Below are positions 50,306-57,422 of a stretch of DNA of 64,000 nucleotides, in pieces. The stretch comes from Curtobacterium sp. TC1 (GTDB lineage Bacteria; Actinomycetota; Actinomycetes; Actinomycetales; Microbacteriaceae), in the NCBI RefSeq assembly GCF_019844075.1, contig NZ_CP081964.1:2852001-2916000 (forward strand), given 5' to 3'. The notes beneath the pieces are model-generated. The model searched no databases, had not been told where the DNA came from, and saw only the letters and a list, made by a program, of their open reading frames with translations. A program made the translations under genes and the position numbers. Within the stretch, counting starts at the first letter, position 1. Every line of letters starts with the position of its first letter.

Positions 50306-51100
50306 ATGACCGCGGCACTCACCATCGCATTCGTGCCCGGGGTCTCCCCGGCCAAGTGGGCCCGTGTCTGGCGGGATCGACACCCCTCGATCGAGCTGCG
50401 GCTGCGGCCGATCGGGTCCGACGACGTCGACGACACGCTCGCCGGCGAGGTCGACATGGTCTTCGCTCGCATGCCCGTCTCCGAGCAGCACAACGCCATC
50501 CCGCTCTGGACCGAGACGGCCGTGGTCGCGATGCCGAAGGACTCCCCCCTCGCCGACCTGGCCGAGGTGGACCTCACCGACGCCGAGGTGCACGTCGTCG
50601 ACGCCGGCCCGGTGCCGGCCGACGTCGCCGCCGCGCTCGACCTGGTCGAGGCGAACGTCGGTGTCGTCGTGCTCCCCCAGTCGCTCTTCCGCGCGGCGAG
50701 CCGCAAGGACCTCGTCGCTCGCCCGCTCTTCGGCGCGCCCGGCACCCAGATCGCGCTGGTCTGGCGCGACGAGGACGCCACCGAGACCACCGAGGAGTTC
50801 ATCGGCGTGGTGCGCGGACGGACCGCCAACAGTTCGCGGAACCAGCCGACCGGTACCGATCGCGACGTCGAGGAGGCGTTGCGTGCGGCGCGCGCCGACT
50901 CCAAGACAGGTGGCGGGTCCGGCAAGGGCGGGGCGGGCAAGGGCGGAGCGGGCGCCGGCGCTGGTGGCAAGGCGAAGGCCAAGTCGCCCGGCAGCGGCAA
51001 GTCCGGCAGCGGCAAGAAGTCCAACACCGGCAAGGGGCCCACCCCCGGACGCGGGAAGATGCGCGGCAAGCCGAGCCGGGGTTCCAAGGGCAACCGATGA
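50306..51100 (+). CDS. LysR substrate-binding domain protein without HTH, with basic Gly/Lys tail
   Basis: 264 residues. Residues 5-165 match the LysR ligand-binding fold (LTIAFVPGVSPAKWARVWRDRHPSIELRLRPI, later VGVVVLPQSLFRAAS). There is no N-terminal helix-turn-helix. Residues 190-264 are a Lys/Gly/Ser-rich, strongly basic low-complexity tail that could bind nucleic acid. ATG 50306 is fixed by the TATGCT box 7 bases before it. It overlaps the next gene by 4 bases (ATGA). Confidence 0.85.
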   Translation: MTAALTIAFVPGVSPAKWARVWRDRHPSIELRLRPIGSDDVDDTLAGEVDMVFARMPVSEQHNAIPLWTETAVVAMPKDSPLADLAEVDLTDAEVHVVDAGPVPADVAAALDLVEANVGVVVLPQSLFRAASRKDLVARPLFGAPGTQIALVWRDEDATETTEEFIGVVRGRTANSSRNQPTGTDRDVEEALRAARADSKTGGGSGKGGAGKGGAGAGAGGKAKAKSPGSGKSGSGKKSNTGKGPTPGRGKMRGKPSRGSKGNR

Positions 51101-51567
51101 CGGACACGCGCCTGCAGGTGATGCCGGCCACGCGCCTCCCGGCCTGGCTCGACCGGACCATGGCCGAGTACGTGGCATCGCGGATGCAGGCGGGCGAGAC
51201 CCGCGAGCAGGCCGAGGCGAACAAGCAGAAGTCGCTCGACCAGTGGTTCCCGGACGGGTCCCCCGCCGACGGCCACCTGGTGTGGGACGTCCTCGACCAG
51301 GACGGCACCGCGGTCGGGTACCTGTGGATCGGGCCGTTCGCGCCCGGCGGGACCGACTGGTGGGTGTTCGACGTCGAGATCGACGAACCGCACCGCCGCC
51401 GCGGACACGCCCGCCGGGCCCTCGAACTCGGCCACCGGGCTGCGGCGGAGCACGGCGCGACGAGCATCGGCCTCAACGTGTTCGGCTACAACACGGGCGC
51501 GCAGGAGCTGTACGCCGCGCTCGGGTACCACGTCACCGCGACGCAGATGCAGAAGCCGCTGGTCTGA
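51097..51567 (+). CDS. GNAT family N-acetyltransferase
   Basis: 156-residue acetyltransferase. Conserved acetyl-CoA pyrophosphate loop VEIDEPHRRRGHARRALELGHRAAAEHG and the C-terminal LNVFGYNTGAQELYAALGYHV are clear. The N-terminal helix (YVASRMQAGETREQAEANKQKSLDQWFPDG) is typical of a small-molecule or stress-type GNAT group. ATG overlaps the LysR-like gene stop by 4 bases. Substrate unknown. Confidence 0.9.
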   Translation: MTDTRLQVMPATRLPAWLDRTMAEYVASRMQAGETREQAEANKQKSLDQWFPDGSPADGHLVWDVLDQDGTAVGYLWIGPFAPGGTDWWVFDVEIDEPHRRRGHARRALELGHRAAAEHGATSIGLNVFGYNTGAQELYAALGYHVTATQMQKPLV

Positions 51568-51617
51568 GCGCGCTGCCGCTTCGTCGCAGCAGGTGCGTCG
51601 TCACGACAGCTGTGTCG

Positions 51618-52442
51618 TCACAGCAGGACGGCAGCCGCTGCGCGGGTGACCCGGTCGCCGCGCGCTGCCTCGGCCGCAGCCCGTGCACGGGTGACCACGA
51701 CGGCGTCGGCGCGTTCCGCGGAGCCCGCGTCGAACGGCGGCTGCGGGTCGTACTCGATCTGCAGCTGGATCGCCTCGGCCGCCGGCTGCCCCGCGAGCTC
51801 GGCCGCCAGCCACAGCGCCATGTCGATGCCCGCGCTCACGCCGGCCGCGGTGACCACCGCGCCGTCGTCGACGATGCGGTCGTCGACCGGCTGCGCCCCG
51901 AACGCCTCGAGCATGGGCTTCGACGCCCAGTGCGTCGTCGCACGCTTGCCGGCGAGGAGCCCAGCGGCACCCAACACGAACGCACCCGTGCACACCGAGG
52001 TCACCCAGGTGGCACGCTCCGCCTCGCGCCGGACGAACCCGATCACCTCGGGGTCGAGCATCGCGTCGAAGGCGCCGTCACCGCCTGGGACCACGAGGAC
52101 GTCCGCCGGACCCGCGTCGGCGATGGTCGTCGTCGGGACCAGCGCGAACCCGCAGTCGGTCGGCACCGGGTCGAGCGTCGCCGCCACGTACTCGACGCGT
52201 GCGCCGGGCACCCGGGAGAGCACCTGCGCCGGGCCGGTGAGGTCGAGCTGGGTCAGGTCCGGGAAGAGCAGGAAGGCGATCCGGACCTCGGCGGGGTCGT
52301 GGCCCGGCTCGGTCGCCGAGTCCCCGGCAGTGTCCGTGTCCGGGTCCGGCACGGGGGTGGGCACGTCGGCCGGCACGTCGACGACGTCGGCATCGACCGG
52401 GTGGACGGGACGCACGCGCGGGTTCGGCTGATCGGTGCTCAT
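51618..52442 (-). CDS. DJ-1/PfpI family protein (isonitrile hydratase-like)
   Basis: 274 residues. A Pro/Asp-rich N-terminal extension of about 50 residues is followed by a GATase1-like domain: RIAFLLFPDLTQLDLTGPAQVL, the nucleophile elbow VTSVCTGAFVLGAAGLLAGKRATTHW (Cys) and GVSAGIDMALWLAAEL. The C-terminal AraC HTH of GlxA-type regulators is absent, so it is probably an enzyme. ATG 52442 lies 6 bases after TAGGGT (leaderless). Confidence 0.88.
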   Translation of the reverse strand: MSTDQPNPRVRPVHPVDADVVDVPADVPTPVPDPDTDTAGDSATEPGHDPAEVRIAFLLFPDLTQLDLTGPAQVLSRVPGARVEYVAATLDPVPTDCGFALVPTTTIADAGPADVLVVPGGDGAFDAMLDPEVIGFVRREAERATWVTSVCTGAFVLGAAGLLAGKRATTHWASKPMLEAFGAQPVDDRIVDDGAVVTAAGVSAGIDMALWLAAELAGQPAAEAIQLQIEYDPQPPFDAGSAERADAVVVTRARAAAEAARGDRVTRAAAAVLL

Positions 52443-52513
52443 GCCGCGACCCTAGCCCGGTGCGGTCGCTGACGGTGGGGTCGGGTCCTCGGTCGGTGGG
52501 GTCGGCGTCCTGG

Positions 52514-53131
52514 TCAGTTCCAGACGCCCGAGGTCCCGCGCCGGTGACTGCCGAGCAGGTGCGTGTCGACGATGCCGAGCGCCTCCATCAGGGCGTGCAT
52601 CGTGGTCGGACCGACGAACGCGAAGCCACGCTTCCGCAGTGCCTTCGACAGTGCGACGGACTCATCGGAGGTCGTCGGGACCTGGGCGTACGACTCCGGC
52701 TCGGGCGTCGTCGCCGGACGGAACGACCAGACGAAGTCGGACAGCCCGCCGTCCTGCCGCAGAGCGACCGTCGCGTTCGCGTTGGTGATGGTCGCGAGAA
52801 TCTTCGCCCGGTTCCGCACGATGCCGGCGTCGGCCATCAGCCGAGCGACGTCATCCTCGCCGAAGCCCGCGACGGTGTCGGGGTCGAAGTCCGCGAACGC
52901 CGCGCGGAACGCCGGGCGCTTCGCCAGGATCGTTCGCCAGGACAGGCCGGACTGGAACGCCTCGAGCGACAGGCGTTCGAACACCCCGCGCTCGTCCCGC
53001 ACAGGCATGCCCCACTCGGTGTCGTAGTAGTCGCGGAGCAGCTCGTCCGTGGATGCCCACACGGGCCGGGCGAGGCCGTCGTCGCCGATCACCAGGTCGG
53101 AGTGGGGCGCTGCGGCGGGCTCGGAGCTCAT
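52514..53131 (-). CDS. tag: DNA-3-methyladenine glycosylase I, zinc-site residues replaced
   Basis: 205-residue base-excision enzyme that removes N3-methyladenine. The active-site glutamate (Glu57 in SLEAFQSGLSW) and the later IVRNRAKI, DFVWSF and LSKALRKRGFAFVGPTT blocks are intact. Compared with E. coli Tag, three of the four zinc-snap ligands are changed: Cys4 to Pro23, His17 to Tyr36 and Cys179 to Ser195; only the His175 equivalent (His191) remains. The fold is therefore probably zinc-free. ATG 53131; the next gene upstream is the VOC protein. Confidence 0.9.
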   Translation of the reverse strand: MSSEPAAAPHSDLVIGDDGLARPVWASTDELLRDYYDTEWGMPVRDERGVFERLSLEAFQSGLSWRTILAKRPAFRAAFADFDPDTVAGFGEDDVARLMADAGIVRNRAKILATITNANATVALRQDGGLSDFVWSFRPATTPEPESYAQVPTTSDESVALSKALRKRGFAFVGPTTMHALMEALGIVDTHLLGSHRRGTSGVWN

Positions 53132-53180
53132 GGCACCATCCTGGCGCGCGCCGCCGACACCGTCGTTTCCCGCCGTGTGG

Positions 53181-53597
53181 TCACTCGGTCGGCGGGCCGT
53201 CCTGCGCTGCCTGCGGGTCCATCCACACGTACTCCCACCGGTGGCCGTCCGGGTCGGTGAAGCTCCGCTGGAACATGAAGCCGAGGTCCATCGGCGCGCG
53301 GTCCTCGCTCGCGCCGGCCGCGACGGCGGCGTCGACGATGCGGTGCACCTCGTCCTTCGACCCGGCGGTGAGCGAGTTGATCACCTCGACGGTGCCGGCA
53401 TCGGCGATCGTCTTGTCGGTGAAGTCGGCGAACTTCGCGTGGGTGAGCGCCATGACGGAGATCGTGTCGCTGATCACGATGCACGCAGCGGTGTCGTCGC
53501 TGAACATCGGGTTGATCGAGTAGCCGAGGGCCTCGTAGAACGCCTTCGAACGGGCGAGGTCGGTGACGGGCAGGTTGATGAAGACCATCGTGTCCAC
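53181..53597 (-). CDS. VOC (glyoxalase/bleomycin resistance-like) family protein
   Basis: 138-residue protein with paired beta-alpha-beta-beta-beta modules: MVFINLPVTDLARSKAFYEALGYSINPMFSDD at the N-terminus and FMFQRSFTDPDGHRWEYVWMDP at the C-terminus. The latter carries the usual metal-site glutamate. Activity unknown; these proteins range from lyases to binding proteins. GTG 53597 has AAGGA 9 bases upstream; ATG 53588 is an alternative. Divergent from the DUF3800 gene. Confidence 0.85.
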   Translation of the reverse strand: MDTMVFINLPVTDLARSKAFYEALGYSINPMFSDDTAACIVISDTISVMALTHAKFADFTDKTIADAGTVEVINSLTAGSKDEVHRIVDAAVAAGASEDRAPMDLGFMFQRSFTDPDGHRWEYVWMDPQAAQDGPPTE

Positions 53598-53681
53598 GGG
53601 GAGGTTCCTTTCGTCACGCTCAACCTGGCGCGCCCGAGGACGAAGCGCAACCGTTTCATCCGCGAAGCAACCGGTACGCAA

Positions 53682-53687
53682 TATACT
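53682..53687 (+). promoter_or_regulatory. -10 box of DUF3800 gene
   Basis: TATACT 6 bases before the ATG at 53694; leaderless transcript expected. The 20 bases around it are unusually A/T-rich for this genome. Confidence 0.6.
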
Positions 53688-53693
53688 GGCTCG

Positions 53694-54218
53694 ATGCAGA
53701 CGGCGTACGTCGACGAGTCCGAGCCCGGCGGCGGACTCGATCACACGGTCTACGTGCTCGCTGCCGTCATCGTGGCGGATGCCGGAGCCGACAATGCGAG
53801 AGCCGCCGTGCGTCGGAGCACGCCCCGGCGCATGCGGAAGCTGCACTGGTACGAAGGCCTGCCCGCGCAACGCATCTCGTGGCTCGATCTCCTGCGGCAC
53901 GCGGTCGAGGTGGTGGTCGTCCGCTACGACGGCGCGGTCGCACGAGCGGAACGGCGTCGCCGGCGGTGCCTGGAACGTCTGGTGTGGGAACTCGAGCAGC
54001 GCGGTGTCGGAACACTCGTGCTGGAGTCTCGCGGTCCGGCGAGGGATCGTGACGACCGCTCCATGTTCACGACACTCCGCGACCGAGGCGTCGGGCTGCG
54101 ACTGCGCTGGGCACACGTGCGACCGTCGGACGAGCCGCTGCTCGCGCTCGCCGACATCGCCTGCGGGGCGCACGGTGACGGCGCGGGACAGATCCCGCCG
54201 CCGGTGATCGTGGCCTGA
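53694..54218 (+). CDS. DUF3800 domain protein (RNase H-like fold)
   Basis: 174-residue protein starting MQTAYVDESEPGGG, the DUF3800 signature in which Asp7 and Glu8 occupy the first-strand acidic position of RNase H-like enzymes. RKLHWYE (about 48-54) matches the family's second motif and LLALADIACGA (Asp154) the third. A nuclease activity is plausible but not established for the family. The start is fixed by TATACT 6 bases upstream. Directly downstream is a predicted pseudoknotted RNA. Comparative-genomics work has described several conserved RNA motifs beside DUF3800 genes. Confidence 0.85.
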   Translation: MQTAYVDESEPGGGLDHTVYVLAAVIVADAGADNARAAVRRSTPRRMRKLHWYEGLPAQRISWLDLLRHAVEVVVVRYDGAVARAERRRRRCLERLVWELEQRGVGTLVLESRGPARDRDDRSMFTTLRDRGVGLRLRWAHVRPSDEPLLALADIACGAHGDGAGQIPPPVIVA

Positions 54219-54345
54219 TCACGGCGCGGAACCCCCGCGGCACGGGTCCGGACAGCGCAAATCCCCGGGCCCGCGCTGGCTGCAGGACATCCGGGGATCA
54301 CTTCCGACCGAGAGCACCCGGTCGACATATCAATACTAGGACCAG
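54219..54345 (+). ncRNA. predicted pseudoknotted RNA downstream of DUF3800
   Basis: Stem 1 (54253-54258 with 54273-54278, CAGCGC/GCGCTG) encloses the 5' arm of stem 2 (54261-54268 with 54291-54298, ATCCCCGG/CCGGGGAT), an H-type pseudoknot with loops of 2, 4 and 12 bases. A 6-base hairpin CGACCG/CGGTCG follows (54305-54324). Then comes a conspicuously A/U-rich segment, ACATATCAATACTAGGACC (54325-54343). There is no ORF. It would be on the DUF3800 transcript. Covariation is untested, and nested alternatives exist. Confidence 0.5.
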
Positions 54346-54372
54346 CGCCGAACGGCCGTCAACAGGCACGGG

Positions 54373-54420
54373 GACGGACGGGAGTCGCGGTGCCAGCCGG
54401 CACCGCGCCTCCCGTCCGTC
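54373..54420. terminator. long palindrome, third copy of repeat family
   Basis: 22-base arms with one mismatch around AGCC; core GCGGTGCCAGCCGGCACCGC. Between the convergent DUF3800/RNA unit and the symporter operon. Related to 7722-7761 and 30187-30230. Confidence 0.7.
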
Positions 54421-54435
54421 GGTCAGTTCAGCTGG

Positions 54436-54765
54436 TCACGCGAGGTCGCGGCCTTCGCCGGCCGCCTTCTGGTGCTCCTCGGCCTCGGCCTGGCCGATGA
54501 TGTCCTCCGCCGGCACGGGGTTCAGCCGGTCCCAGAGGAAGAAGAGCAGCCCGCCGACGAGCATCGACAGCCCGACCCACAGGTTGATGTGGATGCCACC
54601 GGTCTTCTCGGGGTCGGTGTTCCAGTGCACGATGCCGACGATGGTCACGATGACGCCGTACAGGACGAACAGGCCACCGAGGATGCGGCGCAGGTCGAGT
54701 CGGCGGGTTGAGCGGACGAGGGCGGCCTTCTGCTCCTCGGTCATGGCGGTGTTGGTGTCGCTCAT
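54436..54765 (-). CDS. small two-helix membrane protein of symporter operon
   Basis: 109-residue protein. A charged N-terminus (MTEEQKAALVRSTRRLDLRR) precedes two helices (about 30-48 and 62-80), and an acidic, polar C-terminus follows. It lies 30 bases after the SSS transporter gene on the same strand and is probably a small accessory subunit of that transporter. ATG 54765 has AAGGAGA 6 bases upstream. Confidence 0.75.
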   Translation of the reverse strand: MSDTNTAMTEEQKAALVRSTRRLDLRRILGGLFVLYGVIVTIVGIVHWNTDPEKTGGIHINLWVGLSMLVGGLLFFLWDRLNPVPAEDIIGQAEAEEHQKAAGEGRDLA

Positions 54766-54795
54766 GGGAGATCTCCTTCGCGGGTCTTCGCGGGC

Positions 54796-56466
54796 CTAGA
54801 GGAACGGGAGGTACAGGACGACACACAGGATCAGTGCGACGGTGCCGAGCAGGGCGGGCGAGCGGTACCAGGCGGTGTCGGTCGCCACGGAGTCGCTGTG
54901 CAGGTCGATCTTGCCGATGCCGTAGACCAGCCCGCCGAGCTCCTTCTCGTCCTTCGGTGTGGTGAACATCGAGACGATGAACCCCACGACGAGCACGGTG
55001 ACGAACGAGATGATCGCGCCGTAGAGGGTCTCGGCGGTCGCGGTGGCGAACAGGTCCGGGTTCACGAGGTACGCGATCCAGGTGATGGTCGGCGTGACGA
55101 TGCCGAGGACGTAGCCCCACAGCGCACCGGCGGTGGTCATCCGCTTCCAGAGCAGACCGAGGATGAAGACGGCGAACAGCGGCGCGTTGAAGAAGGAGAA
55201 CAGCGTCTGCATGTACGTCATGATGTTCGACGCCTGGGCGGCGATGAATGCCGTCGCGATACCGACCAGGACGCCGACGACGGTGACCCAGCGACCGGTC
55301 TTCAGGTAGTGGACGTCCGGCATGTTCGGCTTGATGTAGCGCTGCCAGATGTCGTACGTGAAGACGGTGTTGAACGACGAGACGTTGGCCGCCATGCCGG
55401 CCATGAACGACGCGAGCAGGCCGGTCACCGCGACGCCGAGCACACCGGTCGGCAGGTACATCTGGATGAGCTTCGGGATCGCGTCGTTGTAGGTGAGCGA
55501 GCCGTCGGCGAACTGATTGCCGACGACGGCCGCGGCGATGAGACCGGGGATCACGACGATGGCCGGGATGAACAGCTTCGGGATCGCGGCGATGAGCGGG
55601 GTGCGACGAGCGGCAGACATGTTCTTCGCCGAGAACGCGCGCTGCACCTCGGTGAAGTTGGTGGTCCAGTAGCCGAAGCCGAGGACGAAGCCCAGGCCGA
55701 GGACGATCGCGAGCCAGTTGGCGCCGATCGGGTTGGTCACGTCGCCGAAGCCGGTGCCGGCCCAGGCCTGCAGGTGCTGCACGCCCTGGGTCTCGGTGAT
55801 CGCCTTGCTGAGGCCGTCCCAGCCGCCGACGCGGTGCAGGCCGACGATCGTCAGCGGGATGAGCCCGGCGATGATCACGAAGAACTGCATGACCTCGTTG
55901 TAGATCGCGCTGGAGAGCCCACCGAGGGTGATGTAGACGAGCACGAAGCCGGCGGACACGACGATGGCCAGCCACTCCGGCCAGCCGAGCATCGCCTCGA
56001 TGACGATGGCCATGGCGTAGAGGTTGATGCCCGCGATGAGCACGTTCGACACGGCGAACGCGATCGAGTTCACCAGGTGGGGGGCCTTGCCGAAGCGGCG
56101 GAGCATGAACTCCGGCACCGATCGGACCTTCGACCCGTAGTAGAAGGGCATCATCACGAGCCCGAGGAACACCATGGCCGGCACCGCGCCGACCAGGTAG
56201 TAGTGCAGGGTCGCCATGCCGATCTGGGCACCGTTGGCGGCCATGCCGAGGATCTCGGTGGCGCCGAGGTTCGCGGACACGAAGGCCAGGCCCGTGATCC
56301 ACGCCGGCATCGAGCGCCCGGACAGGAAGAAGTCCATGCTCGTCCGGACCTGTTTGCGGGCGGTGAACCCGATCCCGATGACGACCGCGAAGTACACGAT
56401 GATCATCAGGTAGTCGACCCAGCCCAAGTCGAGCCGGATCCCTTCGTTCGCTGCAGCGAGAACCAT
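54796..56466 (-). CDS. sodium:solute symporter (SSS family, sugar-type)
   Basis: 556-residue transporter with about 14 helices. N-terminal WVDYLMIIVYFAVVIGIGFTARKQ and FFLSGRSMPAWITGLAFVSANLGATE are the family start. GLLASFMAGMAANVSSFNTVFTYDIWQRYI is helix 8, with the sodium-site serines. The LWVVTNFTEVQR-like segment (FGYWTTNFTEVQRAFSAKN) and FNAPLFAVFILGLLWKR resemble SGLT-type sugar symporters. Substrate is inferred to be a sugar or polyol. A LacI-type dyad lies 70 bases upstream. Confidence 0.9.
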   Translation of the reverse strand: MVLAAANEGIRLDLGWVDYLMIIVYFAVVIGIGFTARKQVRTSMDFFLSGRSMPAWITGLAFVSANLGATEILGMAANGAQIGMATLHYYLVGAVPAMVFLGLVMMPFYYGSKVRSVPEFMLRRFGKAPHLVNSIAFAVSNVLIAGINLYAMAIVIEAMLGWPEWLAIVVSAGFVLVYITLGGLSSAIYNEVMQFFVIIAGLIPLTIVGLHRVGGWDGLSKAITETQGVQHLQAWAGTGFGDVTNPIGANWLAIVLGLGFVLGFGYWTTNFTEVQRAFSAKNMSAARRTPLIAAIPKLFIPAIVVIPGLIAAAVVGNQFADGSLTYNDAIPKLIQMYLPTGVLGVAVTGLLASFMAGMAANVSSFNTVFTYDIWQRYIKPNMPDVHYLKTGRWVTVVGVLVGIATAFIAAQASNIMTYMQTLFSFFNAPLFAVFILGLLWKRMTTAGALWGYVLGIVTPTITWIAYLVNPDLFATATAETLYGAIISFVTVLVVGFIVSMFTTPKDEKELGGLVYGIGKIDLHSDSVATDTAWYRSPALLGTVALILCVVLYLPFL

Positions 56467-56535
56467 TCAACATCTCCACGTCAGTGTGTTGCAGTCGACA
56501 ACTCCGCCGACCCGGACGGAGACGTTACACCGGAT

Positions 56536-56549
56536 TGTGACCGTTCACA
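56536..56549. promoter_or_regulatory. LacI-type dyad upstream of symporter
   Basis: TGTGACCGTTCACA, arms TGTGA/TCACA around CCGT, between the divergent symporter and aroQ genes. It resembles LacI-family operators with a central CG and is related to the CGTGA/TCACG sites at 36771 and 36874. CRP-type binding would need a wider spacer. Confidence 0.5.
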
Positions 56550-56596
56550 TAGCCGGGGCATGTGTCTGCCGACGGCGCCCCTTCGTCCGCGATCGC

Positions 56597-56602
56597 TAGG
56601 CT
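56597..56602 (+). promoter_or_regulatory. -10 box of aroQ
   Basis: TAGGCT 6 bases before the aroQ ATG; leaderless transcript expected. Confidence 0.5.
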
Positions 56603-56608
56603 CGCCCC

Positions 56609-57052
56609 ATGACCGACCAGGCGCGCATCCTCGTCCTCAACGGACCGAACCTCGACATCCTCGGTCGGCGCGACCCGGAGCAGTACGGCACCGTGACGCT
56701 CGCCGAGCTCGAGGCGATCGTGCACACCGAAGCGGCCGTGCACGAGCTGGACGCCGACTTCCGCCAGACGAACCGCGAGGGCGAGCTCGTCGAGTGGCTG
56801 CACGAAGCGCTCGACGACTTCGCCGCCGTGGTGATCAACCCCGCGGCCTACGCCCACACCTCGGTCGCGCTGCACGACGCGGTCGAGGCGCTCTCCGTCC
56901 CGGTCGTCGAGGTGCACCTGTCGAACACGTGGAAGCGTGAGCCCTTCCGCCACGTCGACCACGTCGCCACTGCCGCGACCGCGGTCATCGCCGGCGCGGG
57001 TGCGGACGGGTACCGCCTGGCGGTCGCGCACGTCGCGTCCCTGATCGCCTGA
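56609..57052 (+). CDS. aroQ: type II 3-dehydroquinate dehydratase
   Basis: 147-residue dodecameric enzyme of the shikimate pathway. ILVLNGPNLDILGRRDPEQYGTVTLAELE holds the catalytic tyrosine (YGT), FRQTNREGELVEWLHEA follows, and VVINPAAYAHTSVALHDAV holds the conserved Asn and His. The C-terminal VEVHLSN is intact. ATG 56609 is fixed by homology and the -10 box. No other shikimate gene is in the window. Confidence 0.95.
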   Translation: MTDQARILVLNGPNLDILGRRDPEQYGTVTLAELEAIVHTEAAVHELDADFRQTNREGELVEWLHEALDDFAAVVINPAAYAHTSVALHDAVEALSVPVVEVHLSNTWKREPFRHVDHVATAATAVIAGAGADGYRLAVAHVASLIA

Positions 57053-57101
57053 CCCGTCGCGCGTACGGCACGGCACGGCACGGCACGAGCGGTTCTCGAC
57101 C

Positions 57102-57133
57102 CGCCGAGGTTCCGAGATCTCGGAACCTCGGCG
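57102..57133. terminator. 32-base perfect palindrome after aroQ
   Basis: CGCCGAGGTTCCGAGA followed by its exact complement. The right part is repeated with one change at about 33587-33606. It lies 50 bases after the aroQ stop. Confidence 0.55.
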
Positions 57134-57319
57134 CCGCTGCCGTCCCGGAGTGGAACCTCGGCGTCACGCGGACGGCAAGTCGTGGAACCTGGCGGTCGTG
57201 CACGTCGCGTCCCTCACGACGGAGACCGTGCGGTGACCGTCCCCACTCCGTAGGCGTTCCTTCCCACGACATCTGCGATGCAAGGTCGAGTCGGGCGTGC
57301 CTGATGAGAAGCCCCGACC

Positions 57320-57394
57320 AGGTACGCCCGGAAACGCCAAGTACGCCCTGAAACGCCAGGTACGCCTGGAAACGCCAGGTACGCCAGGCACGCC
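57320..57394. repeat. 19-base tandem repeat, about four units
   Basis: Units of consensus AGGTACGCCYGGAAACGCC at 57320, 57339, 57358 and a truncated one at 57377-57394. Non-coding, ends 28 bases from the FMN reductase stop. Confidence 0.85.
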
Positions 57395-57422
57395 CGGGTG
57401 CGCCAGGCCCGAGCGCCCCGGC

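Larger units (their letters stand above)
57053..57422. other. repeat-rich intergenic region
   Basis: 370 bases with no convincing gene. It contains a short CGGCA tandem run (57065-57087), a 32-base perfect palindrome (57102-57133), partial copies of its GGAACCTCGGCG arm at about 57151-57162, and a 19-base tandem repeat (57320-57394). It separates the convergent aroQ and FMN reductase genes. Confidence 0.6.

Noticed and set aside
53181..54173. Long minus-strand frame opposite the DUF3800 gene as part of the VOC protein
   Set aside because: VOC homology begins at about 53590 with a usable GTG and ribosome site; the upstream part has no family similarity and is antisense to DUF3800.
54253..54298. 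Simple intrinsic terminator of the DUF3800 gene
   Set aside because: The two stems interlock instead of forming one hairpin, no U-tract follows, and a separate strong palindrome at 54373-54420 already fills the terminator position.
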